Assembly: GCA_003427395.1 (NCBI GenBank)
Contig: BFEA01000897.1
Location: forward strand, 237,327 to 265,083
Origin: Chara braunii
Lineage: Eukaryota; Streptophyta; Charophyceae; Charales; Characeae
Length of the DNA: 27,757 bases
Reading direction: 5' to 3'
Shown: positions 9,896 through 18,472 of the stretch, piece by piece
How the letters are laid out: each line of letters opens with the position of its first letter
Numbering within the stretch: the first letter of the stretch is position 1
Notes under the pieces: model-generated
Told to the model about the DNA's origin: nothing
What the model saw: only the letters and a program-made list of their open reading frames with translations
Databases searched by the model: none
Made by a program: the position numbers and the translations under genes

Positions 9896-9983
9896 GGAAA
9901 CATCAAGAGCTGCAAGTCCAAGTATGAGAGGGACTGTAAGAAATCCAAAGATAGGATGCGGAAACATCAAGAGTTGCAAGTCA
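9896..9983. repeat. Direct repeat at 64-bp spacing, at a frame change
   Basis: GGAAACATCAAGAGYTGCAAG occurs at 9896 and again at 9960. In frame it encodes KHQELQV both times, but in different reading frames of the transposase-like gene. The 64-bp offset leaves remainder one on division by three, which equals the observed frame change. Local duplication of 64 bp would therefore explain the break. Confidence 0.75.
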
Positions 9984-10181
9984 ACCACAGGCTAGACTAT
10001 AGCTGCTGCAAAATGGATTCCATCTTGCTGCAGTCCGAGTGTCTGTGCATCATTATCGACGGCATGGATCAAAAGAAAACTACCATACCGCATATAGGAC
10101 AGGCTAACTACTCCAAGGCCTTGCACCACGAGAGGATGATGAAGACTGGTCTCACGGCCGTTCTGGTCCATGACCGGGATC

Positions 10182-10221
10182 CGTCTATATATGTTTACAC
10201 ACGTCTATATATGTTTACACA
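10182..10221. repeat. Perfect 20-bp tandem duplication breaking the frame
   Basis: CGTCTATATATGTTTACACA occurs at 10182-10201 and again at 10202-10221 without a mismatch. The length of 20 is not a multiple of three. The gene reads in one frame before it (IYVYT) and in the frame of DNCFKENKN after it, exactly as a 20-bp insertion predicts. Two identical copies imply a recent event. Confidence 0.9.
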
Positions 10222-11073
10222 TATTTTCCTTACTACACACACGGCCCCAGCAGTACGGCGACGTGTTTAATGCGGACTCTTACGGAGATCCAATCCAGTG
10301 GGAAACCTCTACCNCCGTTTCTTCGTATTCAAGNTGACAACTGCTTCAAAGAAAACAAGAATAGATTCATCTGCGCATTGGCAGCACTTCTTGTGAAGTT
10401 CGGGATTTTCAAGGAAATAGAAATTGGTTTTATGATAGTTGGACACACGCATACAGACGTCGACGCCACGTTTAGTGTTTTCTCGAAGAAACTCAAGGAC
10501 AATGATGTCTACACAATGGATGAGTTGTTCCTTTTGCTAAAGCGGTCTCATAAGACTCCTCTGCGGTGTATTTTTCTTGATAGGATAGCAGACTGGAGAT
10601 GTCTTATTTACCCGCATGTTTCAAAGCGCATGACGGGGATTTCGAAGCCTTATTTGCTAAAATTCTACATGATAGTTGATAATCCCGCCATGTCCTATAA
10701 AGAGTATTGCACAGACGCTAAGTGGTTGCCTGAGGATGGTCCTCTTTACTGGTTCAAACAAACAGATAACGGTAGTTACGCTGGTCCTCAGCAACCTTTC
10801 GATCCTCTGCCGGTCCAACCGGCGTTCCTCGACGATTACAAAAACGGTTTGGAGGGTGTGAAGAGGTTTTTGGAAGTCTATGAAAAAAAAAGAGAAACTT
10901 GGATGACTTTCCGAGACGAAGAGGTGACTAGAATATATACGGTTTTTCGGTTTTGGGAAGATCACGTCAAACACACGGGGGACATTATCGACAACGGGGT
11001 GCCTTCGACACCCATCACCGAATTCTGGTCAAAGGCCACCCATGTCGTTGAAGACAGGAGTTCTTGCTCTGAT

Positions 11074-11087
11074 TCGGATGCATCCGA
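11074..11087. repeat. Palindrome copy inside the transposase frame
   Basis: A perfect TCGGATGCATCCGA, extended by AT on each side to an 18-bp palindrome. The coding frame of the transposase-like gene changes here. Upstream the gene reads DRSSCSD in the frame of 10270. Downstream it reads TFVRESSEGPKANFDPFEDV in the frame of 11181. A net gain of 14 bp gives precisely this change. Confidence 0.8.
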
Positions 11088-11432
11088 ATTACAGAGAGAA
11101 CCTTTGTTCGTGAGTCTTCAGAGGGACCTAAGGCCAACTTTGATCCTTTCGAAGATGTACATGTCAACAGTTTTGTCATTATGCAACCATCAGACGAGGA
11201 CAAGCATCAAGGAGTGTCTTTTTGGGTTGGCCAGGTTCGCAGTGAAGTTGATAAGAACGAAGATTCGTCAACTTACAACCAATTCAAAGTGGAGTACTGG
11301 GTTCCAATCGGAAAAGCGAGCACACTAAGAGAATTGTATGCCGACGCCTGGGAAAAAAAATGGAAAAAAGCTCCAGGGCACGAGGAAGAGTATCAACATG
11401 TCACAACCGTTGCGTTTTCTTGGATGAGATAA

Positions 11433-11842
11433 ACGAGGACGAATGTCTGCGAGTCCTCCAAAAAGTTTACCACCGGTCTTGTGTTTCCTCTGAAAGTTAG
11501 AAAAAATGCAACTCCCGCCCTAGAAAACGGCGTTGGCGCTCAAACACAAAGCGTTTCCGGAGAAGGGAGCGGGCAGGAGGCTACCTCATCGAGAGTGTGA
11601 TGGTTGTCGTCTTTTCGTGAGGAGAACGTATTGCCTTGCTGGCATGTGCACTCCACGCTTGACTCCATGGAATACATCGCTTTATGATTTGTGCTCTCTG
11701 GGTTACGCGCTTCAAATCAACAAGAGTTCTTCATCAATTTTCGACATTGAGCGTAGGGGCGTTCTGGTCGTCGTAGCATGACCTCGGACTTTAGATCCTG
11801 ACCTTGATGTGACGCTTTTATTGTGACTTTTGTTTTTTGCAG
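11433..11842. other. Spacer with a likely 3' splice site at its right end
   Basis: Directly after the transposase-like gene there is no convincing gene. At 11828-11842 a T-rich tract followed by TTTTTTGCAG precedes the open frame that begins at 11843. That matches a plant-type 3' splice site, with a possible branch-point CTGAC near 11800. A donor around 11767 (GTCGTC) is only weakly plausible, so the upstream exon is uncertain. Confidence 0.4.
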
Positions 11843-12292
11843 TGTGCAGACTTTCCTCTTCTGACATACTTCGAAAACATGGATGAGATTTTGGGCTACA
11901 TTGAAATAAAAGTACCTTAACGACTGGCGATCATCACAAAGGAAGGAGCGTTTCCTTTTCAATATGAGAGAATCTTCAGGATCGTAGCGGCAGGACAGAC
12001 AATGTTTGTCATCATGGTGAGGTTTACTGATCTGAACATTTTCGACACGCGAATATATGAGCGTCGAGGGGAAAATTGGATTCGAGGAGATTTTACAAGA
12101 GCTTATGTAAAAGCTTCAGAAGTTTTTTTTGCCTTGAGACGTGTTGTGCTCGGAGCAGGGGGTGACATTGAGGGTTTCTCGTTTGCCATTACGGAGTTTG
12201 AAGGTCTGCCTCAACCTCCAATCCCGGCTTGCATGGTGGACGGTTCGACATGGATACCGATAGTGAACGCTCTGCAAAGAGGCTTCTTCTGA
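11843..12292 (+). pseudogene. Unrecognised C-terminal coding segment, copy 1
   Basis: The frame from 11843 reads CADFPLLTYFENMDEILGYI. It has one in-frame TAA at 11918-11920, then stays open to the TGA at 12290-12292, passing ATG 12002 and ending FEGLPQPPIPACMVDGSTW and NALQRGFF. A close relative of its last 74 residues recurs at 12604-12828. I count 50 of 74 identities with no gap, ending at the same RGFF-stop. Substitutions that keep GLPQPP, CxVDGSTW and the terminus suggest past selection on protein. No family is recognised. It might be the terminal exon of a gene downstream of, or belonging to, the transposase-like element. Confidence 0.45.
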
Positions 12293-12541
12293 AGACTTCA
12301 ACTTTTTAAGACTTTTCGTGACCAGTCATACGTTTCTAGAGTTTTGTGTCATTATGTCGGATTTGTGAACATTTCCGTAGTATAGTCATTTTCTGATTGT
12401 TTTTACTTTTCACCAGTTTGAGAGACGAGTCTCGGCACTTCCCAAGTTTTGTGGTCGAATGTCAGATTAGTTGTAATTTGCATACTGTAAAGTATTAACG
12501 AAAGTCACGAGTGCCGACCCTGGCTCATGGTCCGTTGTGGT

Positions 12542-12555
12542 TCGGATGCATCCGA
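12542..12555. repeat. Palindrome copy, centre GC
   Basis: A perfect TCGGATGCATCCGA just upstream of the second copy of the duplicated coding segment. The corresponding stretch before copy 1 (about 12010-12045) has no palindrome and is about 23 bp shorter between shared landmarks. The lengths do not give an exact 14-bp difference. Confidence 0.85.
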
Positions 12556-12567
12556 CCCAGAGAATAA

Positions 12568-12828
12568 GGATACTGTTACGACAACCAAACACAAGAGTGT
12601 CAAGGGGGAAACTGGATGCTGGGAGATTTTACAGCAGCTTATCTGCAAGCTGCAGATGTTCTTGTGTCCTTGAGACGTGCTGTTGTCATGGCCGGGGGAG
12701 ACGTTCAAGGTTTCTCGGTTTCCATTACGGGGTTCGAAGGTCTGCCTCAACCTCCTATCTCGGCTTGCATTGTTGATGGTTCAACATGGGAACCGCTAGT
12801 GAACGCTTTGCGAAGAGGCTTCTTTTAA
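12568..12828 (+). pseudogene. Unrecognised C-terminal coding segment, copy 2
   Basis: This is the tandem copy of the segment ending at 12292, at about 535-bp offset. The frame opens after a TAA at 12565-12567, reads DNQTQECQGGNWMLGDFTAA and ends RRGFF before the TAA at 12826-12828. Compared with copy 1 it lacks the upstream 50 or so codons, so it is a 5'-truncated duplicate. Homology continues about 160 bp past both stops (for example CGTTTYTAGAGTT, GGATTTGTGAA, CACTGTAAAGTA or CATACTGTAAAGTA). The duplication therefore includes the 3' flank. Confidence 0.45.
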
Positions 12829-12990
12829 AGATTTAAAGTTCGGGACACTTTGGTAACAAGTCTTACGTTTTTAGAGTTCCGTCAGGACGTTGGATTTGTG
12901 AATGTTTTCATAGTGTAGGCTTTTTCAGAGATAAATCTCGACATTTCCAAATTTTTGTGTTAGAATGTCCGATTAGTTGAAATTTTCACA

Positions 12991-13476
12991 CTGTAAAGTA
13001 CTGAGGGTTTCTGATTCATCCTGCGTCCTCGCCTTGCAAACTGTTTGGTTGTGTAGAACATGGGACTCAGTTTTGCAAGGTTTAGTTCACATTTCATGGC
13101 GTAGTGGGTGTTCTTGATTTGGATAGCCTTGCCAACTCTTTGGTTAATGGAAACTTTTGAGGTAACCGTTACGTTTTCACAATATTGGGACCAGATAACT
13201 GTTATCTGTTTTTACGGCGTACTTCTCAATGTTCTCATTTGTCTTGACAATGGTTGTGTGCCTGCTTATGTAGGCTGGGTGTCCCGCTTTGTTTTTAATT
13301 TGTCTTCGCTTTTCAATCTGATTCTCATGAGTTGTCAAATGTCTTCAAAATCCAGTGAGATCTTTCAAAATAATTATAAGGTCCTTGGTCACTTCAGCAA
13401 CTGATAATCTGTTCACAGTTTGATTCGGATGTATCCTACGCATTCGTTTGAGCCTTCTCCAATGCCCAATCCTCAG
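12991..13476. other. No gene supported
   Basis: An ORF at 13108-13404 encodes a hydrophobic 98-residue peptide with low-complexity character and no recognised family. AT-rich DNA with many Phe, Leu and Val codons gives such frames by chance. A decayed palindrome (TCGGATGTATCCTA) starts at 13425. Confidence 0.4.
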
Positions 13477-13858
13477 ATGATAACGTCTCTACATAATATG
13501 CTCCCCACCACTTCACTCAGTACGATCCCCGTTTGTTTTGAGAAATGTTTGGTAAAGTGATAATGTACATGCATCCGCCATCTAGTTGAAATTTAAGACT
13601 GATGGTTACTAGAGTTCTTAAGGGGTTCCCGAGGGTGCACTTTTTTTTGTTAACATACATCATTTGATCTCGGCGAGGACAGTGGCGGAGTGGTGGGCAG
13701 CATTGGGTAGGGATGTTACAAGTTCATGGTTGCAAGGTCGAACCCAGCAAGCGGCAAATGATAACATCTCTACATAATGTTGTCCACCACTTCACTCCGT
13801 CCGACGCCCTTTTCTTTTAAGAAATGTCTGGTAAGCTATAATTGCTTCTCGGAAGATA
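13477..13858. repeat. Diverged direct repeat, 281-bp offset
   Basis: ATGATAACRTCTCTACATAAT occurs at 13477 and 13758. It is followed in both copies by CCACCACTTCACTC, then by a TTTTGAGAAATG- or TTTTAAGAAATGTCTGGTAA-like stretch. The right copy directly follows the tRNA-like head at 13677-13750, so these may be tails of two copies of one element. Confidence 0.7.
13677..13858 (+). mobile_element. Candidate tRNA-derived SINE
   Basis: TGGCGGAGTGG at 13683-13693 matches the A box of a Pol III internal promoter (TRGCNNAGYNG). AGGTCGAACCC at 13735-13745 resembles the B box (GGTTCGANNCC) with two differences. The spacing of about 50 bp suits a tRNA-derived head. A full tRNA cloverleaf is not evident. 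The right-hand part matches a repeat 281 bp upstream, as expected for the tail of a repeated element. The first half could instead be a decayed tRNA gene of Ser or Leu type. Confidence 0.45.
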
Positions 13859-14436
13859 ACATATTGGGCTATGATCATAAGTTCAACCTTTTGATTGAGT
13901 GAAGGATAGTTAATGAATGACGCACGGTTGATAACATAACGGATTTTCTTCATCCGAATAATGAAATATTTTATTCGGATATATCCCAGTTTTACTATAA
14001 AACTTGTCAACTTGTGTACTATGGATATCGAAACATGTGATTCGGATGTACCCTACTCATCCTGCTTGTATTCAATTAAACTTAAAAAATGAGTTATTCT
14101 TGTCACTCCCATGCACCCTTTAAAGCCTCAACGAAGACCTTTTTTGGGTCACTCATATGCGTCCCTCACAAGGCGAAACCTTCAATATGCTATGTTCATA
14201 CTAACTGTCTGAATGTATGTCAGTTTAGTAAGGATGTATTCGACTTCAGTAATTGAACTTTTCATCTTGAAACAAACTAAATGTGTTGAGGATTTATCCG
14301 TTGAACAGGGACTCTTATCGTCGTGTATTAATGTATAATGAGCATCTTCTTTCGTCAGCCGTGTATACCTTTCTAGTTTCTCGAACGACAAAAGTACTAT
14401 TTAGAAAATAATGTACTATTTTGATGAATAACCTGT
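13859..14436. other. AT-rich stretch with decayed palindromes
   Basis: No gene is supported. Decayed palindromes start at 13975 (TCGGATATATCCCA) and 14042 (TCGGATGTACCCTA). The latter shares TGATTCGGATGTA and CCTAC with the copy at 13425, so part of this stretch is probably another diverged duplication. The stretch ends where retrotransposon homology begins. Confidence 0.45.
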
Positions 14437-15890
14437 TCAACACTTCTTTCTTAAACTGACTGTAATTGCGTTCAACAGTGTTGAGTGTTCGACTCTCGAA
14501 CCTCAATGGTCTTTCTTTCCCTTCAGCATCCTTTTGAGAAACCAATCCCCCAACCGAACACGGTCCAGCATCCGTAGACACTATGAACGGTTTGTCCGTC
14601 TCGTCCTCAAAGAACGGCACACCCAGAATTCGACCGCCTTCTTTAAATTCTTCCTTGAGGGATTGCACTGCAAGCTCCTGAGGAGAGTCCCAGTAGAACT
14701 TTTCCGTCTTCCTAAGAAGAGTGCGCAGAGGTTCTGCCTTTTCCGCATATCCACGTATGAAGATTCGCCAATTACCAACAACCCCTAAAAATTGACGAAC
14801 TTCAGTGACACTGTGTAAAGGAGTAGGCCAGTTCAACAACTTTTCCAGCTTACTAGGGTCAGGTCGTCGGCCTTTCGCGCCGAATAAAAACCCCAAAATC
14901 TTAATCGTCGATACGGCCCATCGACTCTTTGTCCCACTAACCGTTAGGTTAGCTTCATCTAGTTGTTCCAGAACAGCGTAAATGTCCGTCAGGTGTTGCT
15001 CTACGAACCTCCTGACGCAAGGAGCGACTTCCTTCTCATCTTTCAACACCGGTCCTTTTATCGGAAAGTCGTCCAGGAAAACTTCTACTTTATTAGGGAT
15101 AAAGTCTTTCACAACTGCTACCATGGCTCTCTGAAGGACCGCTACCCCATTGGTCTATCCCATCGGGACGACCATCACCTGCACTAATCCGAGTGGCGTG
15201 TGCATGGCTGTGAGATGCCTCTCTCTCGATCTAGTGGTATCTCATCATAACCTGAAAATAAATCGCAGACATAATAAATGGATCTGCCTGCTGCTCCTTC
15301 TGCTAACAGATCAGCGTGCGGTACGGAGCCTACATCCAAAATCGTCACAGCGTTGACCTTCTGAAGGTCTTGAATCCACCGAATCTTTCCGTTAGGCTTT
15401 CTTAAGAAGAACCATCTATTCGTGTACGCGCTATCACATGGTTCAGCTACGTATAATGCCATCTTCTCTTTGAGAAAGGAGGTTACCTCTTCCTTCTCTT
15501 TCTGAGCAAACTTCCACCTTGCGTCATTCCATGGCGTATGCGAATTGTGTAGATCCTTGCAGGCCTAGCATACCTAGGATCAATCCTTCCTCTTTCCGCA
15601 TCACTGAAAGTTATAGCTTTGTCGCAGGACTTGAGGACTTCTAACACTCGCTCTTTCTCTGACGCAGTCAAATTTTTGTCTCCTGTGTTCATCTCCGCTA
15701 TCCTTTTTTCTGTCAGTCGTTGCGGTTCCTTTCTCTTCTTTCTTTAATCTCTCTAGCGATCTCTTCTTCAGATACGCCATCTAATCCGGATCGCTCTCGT
15801 GCTACGGCCGCCGGCTTAACCTTCTGAGCTACTGTCTTGTGTCTTTTTTGTCGCCACCCGTAGGGGGCTGTGCCCTTAAAAAAAACACAG
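14437..15890 (-). pseudogene. Ty3/gypsy reverse transcriptase and RNase H remains
   Basis: From right to left the frames read SDAERGRIDPRYARP (before the fingers), FFLRKPNGKIRWIQDLQKVN, YYVCDLFSGYDEIPL (first catalytic Asp of RT) and VEVFLDDF (the YVDD-type catalytic pair as FLDD). LGFLFG and TEVRQFLGVVGNWRIFI of the thumb/connection follow, then FIVSTDAGPCSVGGLVSQKD and RPLRFESRTLNTVERNYSQF of RNase H. RT copies element RNA into DNA and RNase H removes the RNA. Homology stops after KKEVL near 14437, so the rest of RNase H and integrase are missing. There are frameshifts near 15.72, 15.47 and 15.18 kb, and a TAG at 15157-15155 within the usual Pro-x-Gly-x-Thr-Asn stretch. The element is dead. 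Confidence 0.85.
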
Positions 15891-15893
15891 ATA

Positions 15894-16783
15894 TCATTCC
15901 CTCGAACTCCTCTTCTTCAACTTTGGAATAAAAAATTTCTCCCACACGACACGAGTGCCTAAATCCTCGACTTCGACTATCCGACCTTCTTCTTCTGTAA
16001 GCAGGGGTCCATACTTCTTTTCGCGAAAGCTCAGGGAGCGACTTGCAAGGGGAACCGGAACACGGCCCCCTGCGGCGAGAACCACTCTGTTCCTCGGGTC
16101 ACGGGGATCTACCGTCTCCATCATAATCCGCCCACCGTCCGAATGCTTGATAATAAGCATCTGGCTTCCATCCGGTCGTTCTATAGTAACAGCATGGACG
16201 TGACTTAGCCACGTCCGCCCCAATAATAACTCTGCGCTGCAATCCCGAACCGCGAAAACAGGCATCATCACTCTCAGCCCTTCGACCTCAATTGCAGCCT
16301 TGTGGCAAACCCCGGTGACCTTCTGCTTCCTTCCATCGGCGTTCTCTATCTCAAATTTGAACGACTTATCAAGGTCTAATTCCAACCGGTTCGCCAGGTC
16401 CCATCTATGATAACAGCCTCGTTGTCGTTGTCAATTACCGCATGAAGGACTATCTCATCATTGAGGGTAGTCTGTACTGTCCCACTGCCTAGGATATAAA
16501 ACTTGTCAGAAGGCACTCCCTCTATCCCATCTAAAAACACCGTTGCAGCACGATCCGCCTTTGCGACCACACTTGATACCGCTACTGTAGGTATCTCCTC
16601 CTGTTTGGTTGCCATCTGGACTTCGTTGCTCAGAGGAATACGCGTTTTGCGCATAATCATCTGCAACTCATCCCGCGCTGGTCTCGAGGCCGCCAAGTAC
16701 TCTAGGATCGTGCACTGCATAGGCTGCCTGATAGCGCGTCTAAGAGGTTCGACCGTGTCTATGTCATCGAGAGTGCTCTTCAC
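15894..16783 (-). pseudogene. Retropepsin-like protease region, frameshifted
   Basis: The right-hand frame (16783-16376) leads to LHAVIDNDNEAVII, in the position of the retroviral-type aspartic protease active site. The left-hand frame (read from about 16385 to 15894) continues with LELDLDKSFKFEIENADG and later ELLLGRTWL, the usual second conserved block (LLGxxWL). A single-base frame change between about 16385 and 16405 separates the halves. The catalytic triplet reads Asp-Asn-Asp where Asp-(Ser/Thr)-Gly is expected, so the enzyme would probably be inactive even without the frameshift. The annotated start of the left half is a TTG and should not be read as a true start. Confidence 0.7.
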
Positions 16784-16825
16784 CGTGAACTTCCTGACCC
16801 CACGTTTACGTGGGGAAAGTATAAC

Positions 16826-17197
16826 TTATTCTCCTTCAATCCTCTGCCCGTCCTTCTCCGCCATCACATAGTCAGTGTGAGCCTTCTTCGAGGAGGAAGG
16901 TCTAGAGGACTTAGTAGCCGCCACCCGTATGGGTGTCATGGGGGCCTCCTCTTCAGAAGGTAGACTCAGCCTCACACTCAGGGTTCTTGCAACCCCCTTA
17001 CCCTTGTTCGGTACTACTCGCCTAACTTCCACGTTCTCCTTCATTGAAGGAAACATCGATACGACAAGTCCTTCATCTATTGCCCGTTTGAGGTCAGGGC
17101 AGTCTCTCTTGAGGTGATCGTCTCCCTTGCAATAGATACAGGAGTTCCTATATGTAGGGAGTCGTTCCTCCGCGGACTTAATTGCCGGTCGTCTCAC
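16826..17197 (-). pseudogene. Gag zinc-knuckle segment
   Basis: The motif CIYCKGDDHLKRDC (spacing C-x2-C-x4-H-x4-C) is the CCHC zinc knuckle of retrotransposon nucleocapsid, which binds element RNA. A basic linker rich in Ser, Lys and Arg follows and leads toward the protease. It lies in order between the gag core to its right and the protease to its left. It is separated from the gag core by stop codons or frame changes around 17.2-17.4 kb, so it is part of the same broken polyprotein. Confidence 0.8.
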
Positions 17198-17425
17198 ATC
17201 CTGGTTGGATGGCCTAGGGGATCTAGGATAATTTGGGGACTTGGGATATCCTGACGATGCGGGATATCCTCCTCTCTCATACTGTCCCCGTGGCTCTTCT
17301 CTACGATCGCCACCTCTCTCTGTCCGCTCGTAACCGCTTCGATATTCGTCTCGGCGGTCCCTATCCGACTCCCACCGACCGCGGGAGTCCTCTCTATCCC
17401 TCGAGTTTAAGTTGCCCGGGCTCCG

Positions 17426-17722
17426 CTACCCTTCGGCATTCCCACCGTATCTGGGACTGTGCGGGTACTGGTCCCTGGGGCTGCGAGGATACTGGTCGGC
17501 TCTGTCTCCTCGACCGTAAGAATCTCCCCCTCGATACCCATCACGCCTGCGGTCTTTGTCTATGTTATCATCCCTGCGCCTCCGCTCATCATCCTCTCTA
17601 CGCCTCCGATCATCCTCATCTCTGCGCCTTCGATCCTCCTCATCCATACGTCTACGATCCTCCTCATCCCTACGTCTACGATCCTCTTCATCTCTACGTC
17701 GCCGCTCATCTTCATCTCTTAC
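17426..17722 (-). repeat. Arg/Asp-rich 24-bp coding minisatellite in gag
   Basis: The minus strand encodes repeated DEEDRRRR-like octapeptides, from near-identical 24-bp units at about 17577-17722 (TACGTCTACGATCC and variants on the plus strand). A YxGGDSYGRG and RSPRDQYPHSP low-complexity tail follows. The segment links the gag core to the zinc knuckle and is probably a flexible, charged, RNA-binding linker. Confidence 0.75.
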
Positions 17723-17773
17723 CCTCGCGCGGTAATCAACCAGTGTGAGGGGGTTACGGTCTTCGACACTCCT

Positions 17774-18472
17774 CTATGGGTCGGTCTTCCGACGATCCCA
17801 TTGCAGAGAGTAGGGGGACCCAGGCTTGTCCCAGTACGTAGTTCCGACCTTCGTTTCGAAATTTGTCATTTGCCTGGCCATTTCCTTCAGTTTTTTCTGC
17901 ATCTCCTCTATTACCGCGCCGTTATCCCCTGACCGATGGGATTTGTCCCAGTCCATCAAATACCGTCGTTCTGCCCAAGGCTTGTCATTGAAATCGGGAC
18001 ATCTATCAGTCCCATACTCCTTGTAAAAAGAATAATCCTCGCACTGCATGCCTCTCCAGAGCAAATCCTTATAGTCATCCGCTTCCGCTTTCATGGCCAG
18101 CTTAAGTAACGCGGTGAATTCCAACTTATCGTGAGGCGTCTCCCTCAGTACCGCCTTTTGCTTCCCCCTTGGCAGTTTGCTGAGAAAGATCGTGCATCTC
18201 TTTACTTCCGATAGGGCATCGGATACCTTCTGGAAACGCATGCCGAACGCTTGGACACTCTCGCCCTCTCTCGGAGTCAACGCCCTTAAATCCTGGATTG
18301 AATACTTGACGTCTTCCAACTTGAAAAACTCGTAAAGGCTGCTCTTGTACGTTGCCCACCTCCTGTCCCTAGGTCGGAATTCCTTTATAACTCGACTAAG
18401 ACTTGGATCGGCGTTAAACAAGAAGTTATCTATAATATCGCCCTCGGTCCACTGACTCCGGTAGGCATGCAA
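17774..18472 (-). pseudogene. Retrotransposon gag core, 5'-truncated
   Basis: The frame encodes about 230 residues with WTEGDIIDNFLFNADPSLSR, RRWATYKSSLYEFFKLEDV, and AFGMRFQKVSDALSEVKRC followed by LPRG. This resembles the capsid (Retrotrans_gag-type) region, which assembles the virus-like particle. A coiled-coil-like stretch (VIEEMQKKLKEMARQM) lies near the end. The first codon is a TTG directly after a TGA and no ATG start is present. The gag N terminus has therefore been lost at about 18475, where plus-strand sequence of another origin begins. Confidence 0.75.

Larger units (their letters stand above)
8779..11432 (+). pseudogene. Broken transposase-like gene (DUF7869 type)
   Basis: One gene can be followed through three frames. 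From ATG 8779 there is a Ser/Thr-rich N-terminal part, then a Cys-rich segment (CCRRMCC, about 9514) and a helical segment with KRFTERTKWWLQ. A core follows with IDGMDQKKT (Asp codons at 10058 and 10067), DNCFKENKN (Asp at 10336) and GHTHTDVDATFS (10441-10476). The tail, from 11181 to the TAA at 11430, is WVGQVRSEVD. From memory these three blocks typify proteins labelled DUF7869. An RNase H-like catalytic fold of transposase type is plausible, with the Asp residues as metal ligands, but I infer it. Breaks: TAG at 9484-9486, frame changes near 9920, 10182 and 11074. Two N bases fall at 10314 and 10334, next to the DNC motif. Introns are an unlikely alternative, since each break matches a small added segment. 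Confidence 0.7.
2933..12555. repeat. Dispersed 14-bp palindrome family TCGGATNNATCCGA
   Basis: Perfect copies (12 fixed bases, central two free) start at 2933, 3187, 3361, 3996, 4065, 4136, 5841, 6593, 8263, 8330, 8481, 11074 and 12542. One-mismatch copies start at 3504, 3748 and 6224. Decayed copies start at 13425, 13975 and 14042. The central dinucleotide is TC (2933, 5841, 8330, 8481), GA (3187, 3361), TA (3996), TG (4065, 4136), CC (6593) or GC (8263, 11074, 12542). In random sequence of this length about 0.002 copies are expected. Some copies share flanks because they lie in tandem duplications. Those at 2933, 5841, 8263, 11074 and 12542 have flanks I cannot relate to one another. I found no perfect copy left of 2.9 kb or right of 12.6 kb. 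Confidence 0.9.

Noticed and set aside
9487-9948. 153-codon minus-strand ORF opposite the transposase-like gene
   Set aside because: It is the antisense shadow of the well-supported plus-strand coding region.
11074-11087. Palindrome as a conserved protein-coding motif (SDASE) rather than an insertion
   Set aside because: It stays possible, but copies occur in all reading frames and mostly in non-coding sequence, and this copy coincides with a frame change of matching size.
13108-13404. 98-codon hydrophobic ORF that might be a small membrane protein
   Set aside because: AT-rich DNA yields such frames by chance, and there are no supporting homology or signals.
13677-13750. Functional tRNA gene
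   Set aside because: The A and B boxes fit only partly and I cannot form a full cloverleaf with acceptor and anticodon stems.
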